From Pigmentiphaga sp. (GTDB taxonomy: Bacteria; Pseudomonadota; Gammaproteobacteria; Burkholderiales; Burkholderiaceae_B), in the NCBI GenBank assembly GCA_023228945.1, contig JALOAI010000004.1:1-64000 (forward strand): a stretch of DNA of 64,000 nt, given 5' to 3'. Numbering within the stretch: position 1 is the first letter of the stretch; the number at the start of each line of letters is the position of its first letter. The notes beneath the pieces are model-generated. The model made no database searches. It had not been told where the DNA came from and worked only from the letters and a program-made list of their open reading frames with translations. The translations under genes were made by a program, and so were the position numbers. This document shows, piece after piece, positions 8,362 to 17,301 of this stretch.

Positions 8362-9315
8362 TCATTCCCAGTCGGGAATGGGGCCGGCCGGCACGATGCC
8401 GCTGGGGTTGATGTTGCGATGGCTTTCGTAATAATGGCCCTTGATGTGCTGGAAGTTCACGGTCTGGGCAACGCCGGGCCAAAGGTAGAGCTCGCGCGCA
8501 TAGGCATGCAGCCGGGGATAGTCCACCAGGCGCCGCAGATTGCACTTGAAATGGCCGTGATACACGGCATCGAAGCGCACGAGGGTGGTAAACAATCGCC
8601 AATCGGCTTCGGTCAGGGTGTCGCCGCACAGGAAGCGCTGTTGCGCCAACCTGGCTTCCAGCCAGTCGAGAGTGTCGAACAAAGGAGCGACGGCTTCGTT
8701 ATAGGCCGCCTGGGTCGTGGCGAATCCCGCCCGATAGACGCCGTTGTTGACGGTGTCGTAGATACGGCTGTTGAGGCGGTCGATCTCCTCGCGCAGGGGT
8801 TCGGGATGGTAATCGCCCGCTGCCGCGCCGACGTCGTCGAACGCCGAATTGAACATGCGGATGATGTCGGCCGATTCGTTGTTCACGATGGTGCGCTTCT
8901 GGCGATCCCAGAGCACCGGGACGGTGGCGCGGCCCGATTGCCTGGGGTTGGCCAGCGTATACAGCTCGTGCATGGCGGCGATGCCGGTGTCGCCGTCGGG
9001 CTGCACGCCGGGCCCGGGCTCGAAGGTCCAGCCATTTTCGAGCATGCGCCAATGCGTGACCGCCACCGGGATCATCGATTCCAGCCCTTTGAGCTGGCGG
9101 AAGATCAGGGTGCGATGCGCCCACGGGCAGGCCAGGCTGACATAGAGGCGGTAGCGGCCGGGTTCGGCGGGAAAGCCGCCTTCACCGGTGGGCCCCGGCT
9201 CGCCATTCGCGGTGACCCAGTTGCGAAAGACGGAATCTTGGCGAACGAAGCGGCCGTCGTCGCCATTGGCATTGGGCGGCTGGTCGTACCAGCGGCCGTC
9301 GATCAGAATACCCAT
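8362..9315 (-). CDS. Glutathionyl-hydroquinone reductase (YqjG/ECM4, GST Xi class)
   Basis: Reduces glutathionyl-hydroquinones to hydroquinones using glutathione; cytosolic. The protein has 317 residues, the family size. The catalytic cysteine is in the CPWAHR motif near residue 63, which is the hallmark of this class. The C-terminal all-helical GST domain contains LCGDTLTEADWRLFTTLVRFD and the family ending with KGHYYESHRNINPSGIVP. It stands alone on the minus strand. Such enzymes often deal with chlorinated or oxidised quinones, but no quinone catabolic cluster is visible nearby except wrbA. Confidence 0.9.
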   Translation of the reverse strand: MGILIDGRWYDQPPNANGDDGRFVRQDSVFRNWVTANGEPGPTGEGGFPAEPGRYRLYVSLACPWAHRTLIFRQLKGLESMIPVAVTHWRMLENGWTFEPGPGVQPDGDTGIAAMHELYTLANPRQSGRATVPVLWDRQKRTIVNNESADIIRMFNSAFDDVGAAAGDYHPEPLREEIDRLNSRIYDTVNNGVYRAGFATTQAAYNEAVAPLFDTLDWLEARLAQQRFLCGDTLTEADWRLFTTLVRFDAVYHGHFKCNLRRLVDYPRLHAYARELYLWPGVAQTVNFQHIKGHYYESHRNINPSGIVPAGPIPDWE

Positions 9316-9508
9316 GGATGCTCCTGTCAGGAGAGAGTGCGGCCCGGACGGGATGTCCGGCGGGCACGGGAGCCCCTGCCGGAGCCATTACGCAAGCATG
9401 CCGCATGCCTGGCCGCGGACCGCCGGCCGGGGAGTACGGCCCAGGCCACAGGTTACAGGGAAATCCCCCGCGCCAGAAATGCCGGTTGTCGGGATCCGCG
9501 TCGCTCGC

Positions 9509-10135
9509 TCATTGCCCGCTATCGGCCGCGCGCCCCAAGGCCAATTGGCGCGCTACGCGGGCCACGTGTTCGCCCTGGAAGCGGGCGCCGTCGAGTTCGT
9601 TGGCGCTCGGCTGGCGCGAGCCGTCGCCAGCGGCGATGGTCGTGGCGCCGTAGGGCGAGCCGCCGGTGATCTCGTCCATGCGGGTTTGGCCGCCAAAGCT
9701 ATAGGGCAGGCCCGCGATCAGCATGCCATGGTGCAGGAGGACCGTGTGGAAGGAGAGCAGGGTGCTTTCCTGGCCGCCGTGCTGGGTCGCGGTGGAGACG
9801 AAGACGCTGCCCACTTTGCCGACCAGGGCGCCGTTGGCCCACAGGCCGCCGGTCTGGTCGAGGAAGTTCTTCATTTGCGACGCCATATTGCCAAACCGGG
9901 TGGGCGTGCCGAACACGATGGCATCGTACTCGGCCAGTTCGGCCGGCTGGGCCACCGGGGCGGCCTGGTCCAGTTTGTAATGGCCGGCGCGGGCGACGTC
10001 TTGCGGAACGAGTTCGGGTACGCGCTTGACGGTCACTTCGGTGCCGGGGACACGGGCCGCGCCTTCGGCCACGGCGCCGGCCAGGGTCTCGACATGGCCG
10101 TAGCTGGAATAGTAGAGAACGAGAATTTTGCTCAT
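9509..10135 (-). CDS. wrbA: NAD(P)H:quinone oxidoreductase, WrbA flavodoxin family
   Basis: FMN enzyme that reduces quinones by two electrons, avoiding semiquinone radicals. The ATG at 10135 gives 208 residues beginning with the flavodoxin strand KILVLYYSSYGH; a start 15 bases upstream is less likely. Also visible are the FMN-binding GTPTRFGNMASQMKNFLDQTGG region (residues about 77-98) and the late GGSPYGATTIAAGDGSR signature of WrbA. It is divergent from a LysR regulator. This arrangement, and its closeness to a glutathionyl-hydroquinone reductase, suggest a quinone or oxidative-stress role. Confidence 0.93.
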   Translation of the reverse strand: MSKILVLYYSSYGHVETLAGAVAEGAARVPGTEVTVKRVPELVPQDVARAGHYKLDQAAPVAQPAELAEYDAIVFGTPTRFGNMASQMKNFLDQTGGLWANGALVGKVGSVFVSTATQHGGQESTLLSFHTVLLHHGMLIAGLPYSFGGQTRMDEITGGSPYGATTIAAGDGSRQPSANELDGARFQGEHVARVARQLALGRAADSGQ

Positions 10136-10180
10136 GTTGATGCCTCGCAAAGTCGATGGATGATGAACCCATGCTAGACC

Positions 10181-10216
10181 TTACTGACATGAACGGATAG
10201 CCAGTATAATTGGCTA
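10181..10216 (+). promoter_or_regulatory. Promoter with operator-like palindrome between wrbA and LysR gene
   Basis: A TATAAT hexamer (10205-10210) sits inside a 6-bp inverted repeat, TAGCCA at 10198-10203 and TGGCTA at 10211-10216, separated by 7 bases. A possible -35, TTACTG, is at 10181-10186 with an 18-base gap. LysR proteins often bind such interrupted dyads and repress their own gene, so an autoregulatory operator is a reasonable inference. The stretch 10217-10385 shows no other clear signal. Confidence 0.5.
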
Positions 10217-10385
10217 CTTATTCCGGAAATTCCGAACAATAGGTTGGGTCACGGAAAGATCCGCCATGGGGGGCGTCATGATCGTGCATGTCGATGGGAG
10301 GCTGGCAATGATCACTCGCCCGAGCGCAAGGCGCGGCCACGCCGGGGGTGGCGGGCAAGCCACCTCCGCCAGGATGTAAACGGCA

Positions 10386-11366
10386 ATGGCGCGACCTACG
10401 CTCGACGCCATGGAGGCCTTTGTCCACATCGTTGAGGCGGGCAGCCTTACCGGCGCCGCGCGGCGGATGGGCGTGGCCAAGTCGGTCATCAGCGACCGCC
10501 TGGCCGGTCTGGAGGCGGCGCTGGGCGTCACGGTGCTGCGGCGAACCACGCGGCGGGTGGCGCTCACCGAGGCCGGCGAACGCTTTTATGCCGAAGCCGC
10601 GCAAGTGCTGCAGCAGGTCGACGAAGCCGCCGCCGCCGCCGCCGCGGGAGCCGGCGGCAAGGGCCCGTTGCGCGGGCGCCTGCGCATCGCGGCCCCGGTC
10701 AGCTTTGGCGCCGTGCACCTGGGTGGCATGCTCATGCCGTTTCTGAGCCGGCACGAGCATTTGCAATGCCAGATCGAACTCAGCGACGGCGTGACCGATC
10801 TGGTGGCCGGACATTTCGATTTCGCGATCCGCATCGGCCGCTTGAGCGACTCTTCGCTTTTGGCGCGCCGCTTGGGCGACATCTCGCGTGTGGTCTGCGC
10901 CAGTCCACGCTACCTGGCCCGCCACGGCGCGCCCGCAAGCCCCGAGGCGTTGCGGGATCACGCGATTCTGGGCTACTCGCAAGTCGGCGCGTCCCGCCTC
11001 TGGACCTTCCGCGATGCGGCGGGGCGCTCCTACGTGGCGCCCACGCCGGCGCCGCGGATGTCGGCCAATAATGGCGAAGTCATCCGCGATGCCGCGATTC
11101 AGGGCTTGGGCCTGGCGGTGCTGCCGCGCTTCATCGTGGCGGCGGCGCTGACCGGCGGCGATTTGCTGGAAATACTCGAAGACCACCCGCTGGTGCCGGA
11201 CGGCCTGCATCTCGTGTATCCGGCCGATCGGCAGGTGCCGCGCAAGACGCGCGAAACCATGGCGTACCTGGCGGAAGCGCTGCGGGCTTGGCTTGGTACG
11301 CACGGCCAGGCGCTCGCGCTCGAGCCGCTGCGGGGCGGGACGCCGTCGGCACTAGATATCGTCTGA
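10386..11366 (+). CDS. LysR-family transcriptional regulator
   Basis: A 326-residue LysR-type regulator. The N-terminal winged helix-turn-helix is clear at residues 4-63 (FVHIVEAGSLTGAARRMGV then SVISDRLAGLEAALGVTVL). The effector-binding domain runs from about 90 to 300 and includes the frequent DFAIRIGRLSDSSL segment seen in the DsrA/YafC-like subgroup. The start follows an AGGA-like site. It is divergent from wrbA, which it may control; the effector is unknown. A short Ala-rich linker at residues 78-90 separates the domains. Confidence 0.9.
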   Translation: MARPTLDAMEAFVHIVEAGSLTGAARRMGVAKSVISDRLAGLEAALGVTVLRRTTRRVALTEAGERFYAEAAQVLQQVDEAAAAAAAGAGGKGPLRGRLRIAAPVSFGAVHLGGMLMPFLSRHEHLQCQIELSDGVTDLVAGHFDFAIRIGRLSDSSLLARRLGDISRVVCASPRYLARHGAPASPEALRDHAILGYSQVGASRLWTFRDAAGRSYVAPTPAPRMSANNGEVIRDAAIQGLGLAVLPRFIVAAALTGGDLLEILEDHPLVPDGLHLVYPADRQVPRKTRETMAYLAEALRAWLGTHGQALALEPLRGGTPSALDIV

Positions 11367-11397
11367 GGTATTGCCTGCTGGCCGCGGCGCGGTGCGT

Positions 11398-12696
11398 TCA
11401 ATGGCCACCAGGAAAAACGACGTATCGAGCGATGAACAGCGCGGCCACGATCCACAGGGCCGGGTGGACCTCACGGGCGCGGCCGGTGATGGCCTTGAGC
11501 ACGACGTAAGTGATAAAGCCCATCGCCAGCCCGGTGGCAATGGAATACGTGAAAGGCATGAAGAGGACGGTAACGGCGGCCGGCGCGGCTTCGGTGACGT
11601 CGTTCCATTGGATCTCCAGCAACTCGCGCATCATCAGGATCGCCACATAGAAAATGGCGGGGGCCGTGGCATACGACGGAACGGAGCCGGCCAGCGGCGC
11701 GAAGAACAGCGCGGCCAGAAACAGCATGGCGACCGTCAGGGCCGTGAGGCCGGTGCGCCCGCCCGCCTGGATGCCGGCGGTGCTTTCGAGATAGGCCGTG
11801 GTGCTGCTGGTGCCCAGCAGCGAACCGCCGACGATGGCGGCGCTGTCGGCGAACAGGGCGCGGCCAAGACGGTTGCCGGGGCCCGAGGTGGGCAGGCCGG
11901 CGCGCTTGGCGACCCCGATGAGGGTGCCGGTGGCGTCGAAGACCTCCATCAGGACCAAAGCCAGGATCACATACACGAGGCCCGCGTGCAGGGCGCCCGC
12001 GATGTCGAGCTGCAGGAGGGTGGGCAGCAGGCTGGGCGGCAGCGAGAACACACCGTGGAAATCCTGCAGGCCGAGGATCATCGACGCCAGCGTGACGAAC
12101 AGGATGCCGAGCAGGATGGCGCCGCGCACCTTGAAGGCGTCGAGGGCGGCAATGATGAAAAAGCCGACGATCGACAGCAGGACGGTGGGAGCATGGAGGT
12201 CGCCCAGCGCGACGATGGTGGCCGGGTTGGCGACGACGAGGCCCGAGCCCGAGAGCGCGATCAAGGCCAGGAACAGGCCCAGGCCGGCCACGATGGCGCT
12301 GCGCAGGGATTGCGGAATGCCGTCGATCAGCCAGCGCCGGATGCCGCTGGCGGTAAGAAGGACAAACACGACGCCCGAGATGAATACCGCGCCCAACGCT
12401 TGTTGCCAGGTATAGCCCATGGCGCCTACCACGGTGAAGGCGAAGAAGGCGTTGAGCCCCATGCCCGGAGCCATGGCCACCGGCCAGTTGGCCAGGAAGG
12501 CCATGATGAGCGAGCCGAGCACGGCCGCCAGGCAGGTGGCCACGAAGGCGGCGCCGCGATCCATGCCGGTGGTGGACAGCATCTCCGGGTTGACGAAGAT
12601 GATGTAGGCCATCGTGAGGAAGGTGGTGACGCCGGCCAGGATCTCGGTACGCACCGTGGTGCCATGGGCCTGGAGCTGGAACCATCGTTCTAACAT
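11398..12696 (-). CDS. NCS2-type adenine/guanine/hypoxanthine permease
   Basis: Inner-membrane proton symporter for purine bases, AzgA-like branch (relatives of E. coli PurP/YgfQ). The 432-residue protein has about 12-14 hydrophobic segments. Family motifs include TEILAGVTTFLTMAYIIFVN near the start, MAPGMGLNAFFAF near residues 80-92, and the GTSSTTAYLESTAGI-AGGRTGLT region near 290-312. The ATG at 12696 is preferred over one six codons upstream because family members begin with this Leu-Glu-Arg region. It is monocistronic, convergent with the LysR gene. Confidence 0.92.
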   Translation of the reverse strand: MLERWFQLQAHGTTVRTEILAGVTTFLTMAYIIFVNPEMLSTTGMDRGAAFVATCLAAVLGSLIMAFLANWPVAMAPGMGLNAFFAFTVVGAMGYTWQQALGAVFISGVVFVLLTASGIRRWLIDGIPQSLRSAIVAGLGLFLALIALSGSGLVVANPATIVALGDLHAPTVLLSIVGFFIIAALDAFKVRGAILLGILFVTLASMILGLQDFHGVFSLPPSLLPTLLQLDIAGALHAGLVYVILALVLMEVFDATGTLIGVAKRAGLPTSGPGNRLGRALFADSAAIVGGSLLGTSSTTAYLESTAGIQAGGRTGLTALTVAMLFLAALFFAPLAGSVPSYATAPAIFYVAILMMRELLEIQWNDVTEAAPAAVTVLFMPFTYSIATGLAMGFITYVVLKAITGRAREVHPALWIVAALFIARYVVFPGGH

Positions 12697-12780
12697 TCTG
12701 TTTCGCCCGGGCAAGGAAGAAGCGCCAAGAATACCCCAGGCGGCCCCGGATTCGTAGTATGGACGCGGTAAACTCGGGCG

Positions 12781-13836
12781 ATGCGGATTCTTGGATTTGA
12801 AAGCTCTTGCGACGAAACCGGGGTGGCGGTGGTCGATACCCGGCAGGGACTACTCGCCCACGCGCTGCATAGCCAGGTGGCCATGCACGAGCACTACGGG
12901 GGCGTCGTGCCCGAATTGGCCTCGCGCGACCACATCCAGCGGGTGATACCGCTCACCCGCCAGGTATTGGCCGAGGCGGGTCTCGCGCTGGGCGACATAG
13001 ATGCCGTGGCCTACACGGCGGGGCCTGGTCTGGCCGGCGCCTTGCTGGTGGGCGCGAGCGTGGCGCAATCCGTGGCCTGGGCGCTTGGCCTGCCCGCCAT
13101 TCCCATTCATCACCTCGAAGGCCATCTGCTCTCGCCGCTGCTGGCCGAGCCGCGACCGGAGTTTCCCTTCGTGGCCCTGCTGGTGTCCGGCGGCCATACG
13201 CAGCTGATGCGAGTCGATGGCGTGGGGCAGTACACTTTGCTGGGCGAAACCCTCGACGACGCCGCAGGCGAAGCGTTCGACAAAACGGCCAAACTGCTGG
13301 GGTTGGGCTACCCGGGAGGCCCGGCGCTATCGCGGCTGGCCGAACAGGGCGATGCCAGCCGGTTCAAGCTGCCGCGGCCCAAGCTCCATAGCGACGATCT
13401 CGACTTCAGCTTCAGTGGCCTGAAAACCGCCGTGCTGGTGCAATGGCAGAAGCAGCAGCAGGGCGGCGAGAGCGAAGCCCTGGCACAAACCCGGGCCGAT
13501 CTTGCCGCCGCCACCGAGGCGGCCATCGTCGATGCCCTGGTGGCCAAGTCGGTGAAAGCGCTGGAATCCACCGGCCTGCGGCGGCTGGTGGTGGCGGGCG
13601 GCGTGGGCGCCAATCGCGTGCTGCGCGAGCGGCTGGGCCGACGCTTGCAGCGCCTTGCGGCGCAGGCGTATTTCCCGCCCTTGGAGTTCTGTACCGACAA
13701 TGGCGCGATGATCGCCTTTGCCGCGGCTTGCCGCGTGCGGGCCGGCCTGGTGGATGTCCCGGCCCTCGCGGCCAGACATGCGTTTTCGGTGCATCCGCGT
13801 TGGGATCTGGCCGAGGCCAGCGGCGTGGCGGCTTGA
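12781..13836 (+). CDS. tsaD: tRNA N6-adenosine threonylcarbamoyltransferase
   Basis: Transfers the threonylcarbamoyl group to A37 of ANN-decoding tRNAs, working with TsaB, TsaC and TsaE. The protein has 351 residues. The ASKHA fold is evident: ILGFESSCDETGVAV at residues 3-17, the metal-binding HHLEGH at about 110-115, ALLVSGGHTQL near 137, and the late VAGGVGANRVLRERL and FCTDNGAMIA. TsaE is encoded at 53398-53910, so two parts of the t6A machinery are in this window but in separate units. Confidence 0.97.
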   Translation: MRILGFESSCDETGVAVVDTRQGLLAHALHSQVAMHEHYGGVVPELASRDHIQRVIPLTRQVLAEAGLALGDIDAVAYTAGPGLAGALLVGASVAQSVAWALGLPAIPIHHLEGHLLSPLLAEPRPEFPFVALLVSGGHTQLMRVDGVGQYTLLGETLDDAAGEAFDKTAKLLGLGYPGGPALSRLAEQGDASRFKLPRPKLHSDDLDFSFSGLKTAVLVQWQKQQQGGESEALAQTRADLAAATEAAIVDALVAKSVKALESTGLRRLVVAGGVGANRVLRERLGRRLQRLAAQAYFPPLEFCTDNGAMIAFAAACRVRAGLVDVPALAARHAFSVHPRWDLAEASGVAA

Positions 13837-13903
13837 CCACGCGCCTGAGCGCAGGGCAAACCGGTGGCAACCGTACCCTGCCGTCAAGCGAACGGGGCTG
13901 GGT

Positions 13904-14584
13904 TCAGGTTTTGCGGGGCGGCTTGGCCGCGGTAGCGGCCTTGCCCTTGCTCTTGCCGCCGATACGGGGCTCTTTGCCCGCCAGCAAGCGCTCGACGTTG
14001 CCCCAATGCTTGTACAGCAGCAGCAGCGCCATGGCGCCGATGGCCACGCCGATTCGGGCGTCGACGGGCCACGCCACGCCGCCGCCAAACAGGTAGTACA
14101 CCGGGGCGAACAAGGCGGCGACGATTGCCGCCAGCGATGAGTAGCGGGTAAAGAACGCCACCAGGATCCAGGTGGCGAGCGTTGCCAGCGCCAGCCACGG
14201 CTGCACCGCCAGCAGCACGCCGAGGGCGGTGGCCACGCCTTTGCCGCCCTTGAAGCGCAGGAAAATCGGATAGAGATGTCCCAGAAACACCGCCAGCATG
14301 ACCAAGGGGACGAGCAGGCCCTGGCCGGGGCCGCCCGCCTGCTGCGCCAGCCATACGGCAAGCCAGCCTTTGAACGCATCGCCCAGGAGGGTGAGCACCG
14401 CCGCCAGCTTGTTGCCGGTGCGCAACACGTTGGTGGCCCCCGGGTTGCCCGAGCCGTGGGTGCGCGGATCCTGGAGCTTCAGCAGCCGGCTGACGACCAC
14501 CGCGAACGACACGGAGCCCAAAAGGTAGGCGAGGATCACGCCCAACGGCAGGATGACGGCGGTGGGCAGGGTAGCGAAGAACAT
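13904..14584 (-). CDS. plsY: Acyl-phosphate:glycerol-3-phosphate acyltransferase
   Basis: Integral membrane enzyme that makes 1-acyl-glycerol-3-phosphate from acyl-phosphate, the first acylation of phospholipid synthesis. The protein has 226 residues with five hydrophobic segments. The three PlsY motifs are visible: YLLGSVSFAVV near residue 20, GSGNPGATNVLRTGNK at about 44-59, and GHLYPIFLRFKGGKGVATALG near 101-121. The final 25 residues are Lys/Ala-rich and beyond the usual family length. It is convergent with tsaD and divergent from surE. Confidence 0.95.
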   Translation of the reverse strand: MFFATLPTAVILPLGVILAYLLGSVSFAVVVSRLLKLQDPRTHGSGNPGATNVLRTGNKLAAVLTLLGDAFKGWLAVWLAQQAGGPGQGLLVPLVMLAVFLGHLYPIFLRFKGGKGVATALGVLLAVQPWLALATLATWILVAFFTRYSSLAAIVAALFAPVYYLFGGGVAWPVDARIGVAIGAMALLLLYKHWGNVERLLAGKEPRIGGKSKGKAATAAKPPRKT

Positions 14585-14736
14585 GGCGAAGGGATCGTCT
14601 GTATCGAAACAATGGGGTGGCGCGCGGCACCCCGTGGCTAGCCGCGGCGCAGGCCGATCATAGCGTGCCGCGGTGCTGTCGCGGAAAGTTCACATCGTTT
14701 TGGACTAGAATGATTTGCTTTATGAGGTAAGACAAC

Positions 14737-15480
14737 GTGTTGATTCTGGTTTCGAATGATGACGGTTACACGGCTCCCGGGATCGAGGCGCTGGTTGCGG
14801 CCTTGCGACCGCTGGCCGAACTCGTGGTAGTGGCGCCAGAGGTCAATCACAGCGGCGCGTCCAATTCCCTCACGCTCAACCGGCCGCTGTTCGTGCATCA
14901 GGCCGCCAACGGCTTCACCTATCTTAACGGCACCCCGTCCGATTGCGTGCACATCGCGCTCACCGGCATGATCGACCGCCGGCCCGACCTCGTCGTCGCG
15001 GGCATCAACAATGGCCAGAACATGGGTGAAGACACCCTGTACTCGGGCACCGTCGCCGCCGCCACCGAAGGCTATCTGTTCGGCATCCCGGCCATTGCCT
15101 TTTCGCTCGAACACAAGGGTTGGGAACACCTCGACGCGGCCGCCGCGGTGGCCCGCCAGGTGGTCGAACGCGCCCTGGAGCGGCAATTGCCCGAGCGTAC
15201 CCTGCTCAACGTCAATATTCCCAATCGTCCGCTTGCCGAGATGAAAGGGCTGCGCGTCACCCGCCTGGGGCGCCGCCATCCCTCCGAACCCGTGGCCCGC
15301 TCGGTGTCGCCCTTCGGCGAAGAAGTCTTCTGGATCGGCCCGGTCGGCCAGGTGGCCGACAATGCCCCGGGCACCGATTTCCATGCCGTGTCGCAAGGCG
15401 CCGTCTCGATCACGCCCTTGCGCCTCGACCTGACCCATCACGATCAGCTCGATCCGATCCGTGAATGGGTGGCCGGCTGA
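14737..15480 (+). CDS. surE: 5'/3'-nucleotidase SurE
   Basis: Metal-dependent phosphatase of nucleoside monophosphates and short polyphosphate, linked to stationary-phase survival. Translation begins at GTG 14737, preceded by GAGGTAAG at about 14724-14731. The 247-residue protein carries the metal-binding ILVSNDDGYTAPGI at residues 2-16, PEVNHSGASNSLTL near 45-58, and GINNGQNMGEDTLYSGTVAAA near 89-109. It is followed by pcm, the classical surE-pcm-nlpD arrangement of proteobacteria. Confidence 0.96.
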   Translation: MLILVSNDDGYTAPGIEALVAALRPLAELVVVAPEVNHSGASNSLTLNRPLFVHQAANGFTYLNGTPSDCVHIALTGMIDRRPDLVVAGINNGQNMGEDTLYSGTVAAATEGYLFGIPAIAFSLEHKGWEHLDAAAAVARQVVERALERQLPERTLLNVNIPNRPLAEMKGLRVTRLGRRHPSEPVARSVSPFGEEVFWIGPVGQVADNAPGTDFHAVSQGAVSITPLRLDLTHHDQLDPIREWVAG

Positions 15481-15512
15481 TCCCGGCTGCGCCAACTCCG
15501 GGGCCCCCGACC

Positions 15513-16370
15513 ATGGCCGAACGCAAGAATCCCGCTTCGAAGGTCACGACAGCCAACAGCAATACCCGGCTCACCACGGGCCCGTCGCCACGACGCGGCG
15601 TGAGCCGCGCCGACGCCGGCATGCCGCGGCCAGCCAACAGCAACACCCGCGTGGGAGCGGGCTTGGCCGTGCGGGCGCCGCGCCGCGATCCGGAGCCCGG
15701 CGGCGCCATGCTGCGCGGCGAGGCCACTTCCGAGGCCGCCCTGGCCGGCTTGCGCGGGCGCATGGCGGCGCTCCTGGCCCAACAGGGCATCCAGGACGAC
15801 GAAGTCTTGCGCGTCATGGCGGAGGTGCCGCGTCACCGCTTCATCGATGAAGCGCTGGCGAGCCGTGCCTACGAAAACGCCGCCCTGCCCATCGGCGCCG
15901 GGCAAACCATATCCCAGCCCTGGATCGTCGCGCGCATGCTCGCCGTGGCCCGCGAAGGCGGGGCTTTGCACCGGGTGCTGGAGGTTGGCACCGGCTGCGG
16001 CTACCAGGCGGCGCTGCTTGCTCGCCTGGCGGGTCAGGTGGTCAGCGTCGAGCGTATCCGGAGCCTGCACGAGCAGGCCGTCGATCGGCTGCGCACGTTG
16101 GGCGTGCGCAACGCAAAGCTCGTGCTGGGCGACGGTAATGCGGGATGGCCTGCGGGAGGGCCCTACGATGCCATCCTGGTGGCCGCTGCCGGCCTGCACA
16201 TCCCCCCCGCCTTGCTGGGGCAGCTCGCGGTGGGCGGGCGCTTGCTGGCGCCCGAAGGCGGTTCGCAACAACGGCTGGTCCTGATCGAGCGCAGCAGCCG
16301 AGAACGATTTCGTCGCACTGAACTCGAATTCGTGCGCTTCGTGCCTCTGCAAACCGGGGTACAGTTATAA
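15513..16370 (+). CDS. pcm: Protein-L-isoaspartate O-methyltransferase, extended N-terminus
   Basis: Methylates isoaspartyl residues with S-adenosylmethionine to start repair of aged proteins. The methyltransferase domain fills the C-terminal 220 residues, with VLEVGTGCGYQAALLA as the SAM-binding motif I, and LPIGAGQTISQPWIVARM. The ATG at 15513 gives 285 residues; an in-frame ATG at 15465 would overlap surE by 16 bases. Either way there is an N-terminal extension of about 65 residues, basic and low in complexity, with a duplicated ANSNTR motif, absent from the roughly 210-residue E. coli enzyme. A start at the ATG near 15708 is also possible. Confidence 0.9.
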   Translation: MAERKNPASKVTTANSNTRLTTGPSPRRGVSRADAGMPRPANSNTRVGAGLAVRAPRRDPEPGGAMLRGEATSEAALAGLRGRMAALLAQQGIQDDEVLRVMAEVPRHRFIDEALASRAYENAALPIGAGQTISQPWIVARMLAVAREGGALHRVLEVGTGCGYQAALLARLAGQVVSVERIRSLHEQAVDRLRTLGVRNAKLVLGDGNAGWPAGGPYDAILVAAAGLHIPPALLGQLAVGGRLLAPEGGSQQRLVLIERSSRERFRRTELEFVRFVPLQTGVQL

Positions 16371-16407
16371 CTTTGCTTGAAATGCTGTCGAACGCTAGGA
16401 GAATTAC

Positions 16408-17226
16408 ATGTTGAAAGCGGGATCGACCGGAACGCTGGCGCGTTTCGGGCGTCTGGCGGGCCTGGCCCTGGGCGCCCTGGTGCTGGTTGCCTGCACCACT
16501 CCCAACCGCGCCCCAGTCGTCGACCTGTCGGGTACGCCGGGCGCCGGTACCGAAACCGCCGGCGGCGCGGCCACCTATGTGGTCAGGCCGGGCGATACCC
16601 TCTATTCCATCGCCCGCCAGCATCAGGTGGCGTGGCAAGACATCGCTACCTGGAACGGCATCTCCGATCCTTCTCAGCTGCGTGTCGGCCGCACGTTGCG
16701 GGTGGGGCAGGGCGCGGGCAGCGCTCCCCCCATGAGCAGCGGTACGTCGGTGGCCCAGGTGCAGCCCATCGCCACGCCCGATGTCGAATCCCGGCCGCTC
16801 GATGGCAGCGCCCAGGCTCCCGCCACGCCGCGCCAGCCGGTGCGCGCCAACGACAGCGGCATCGACTGGACCTGGCCGTCGCCGGGCAAGGTCATCGCCG
16901 AGTACAACCAGGCCCTCAACAAGGGGCTCGACCTCGAAGGCAATATCGGCGATCCGGTGCTCGCGGCCGCCGATGGCACGGTGGTCTACGCCGGCAGCGG
17001 GCTGCGCGGTTACGGCAATCTCCTTATCGTGCGCCACAACGCCACGTTCCTGTCGGCCTATGCCCACAATAGCAAGCTGCTCGTGAACGAAGGCGACGCC
17101 GTCAAGCGCGGGCAGCGCATCGCCGAGCTTGGCCAGTCCGATGCTCCGTCGCCGCGCCTGCACTTCGAGATCCGCCGAGGCGGTACCCCCGAGGATCCGC
17201 GCCAGTTCCTGCCTGCCCGCCCATGA
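16408..17226 (+). CDS. nlpD: Murein hydrolase activator lipoprotein NlpD (LysM + LytM)
   Basis: Outer-membrane lipoprotein that activates an N-acetylmuramoyl-alanine amidase (AmiC in E. coli) at the septum. The 272-residue protein has a signal peptide with lipobox LVAC near residues 28-31, a LysM peptidoglycan-binding domain at about 53-97 (YVVRPGDTLYSIARQHQV), a Pro/Gln-rich linker, and a C-terminal LytM/M23 domain at about 165-270. That domain lacks the metal-binding His of active M23 peptidases (GLDLEGN replaces it), as expected of activators. AGGAG at 16397-16401 fixes the start. A partner amiC lies at 52025-53440. Confidence 0.95.
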   Translation: MLKAGSTGTLARFGRLAGLALGALVLVACTTPNRAPVVDLSGTPGAGTETAGGAATYVVRPGDTLYSIARQHQVAWQDIATWNGISDPSQLRVGRTLRVGQGAGSAPPMSSGTSVAQVQPIATPDVESRPLDGSAQAPATPRQPVRANDSGIDWTWPSPGKVIAEYNQALNKGLDLEGNIGDPVLAAADGTVVYAGSGLRGYGNLLIVRHNATFLSAYAHNSKLLVNEGDAVKRGQRIAELGQSDAPSPRLHFEIRRGGTPEDPRQFLPARP

Positions 17227-17301
17227 GGTCTTCCCGGCTTTAATCCTGACTCCTCCCCCCGCTCCGCAACCCGGGCGGGCGGTTGGGGTCGACGCGACAC
17301 C

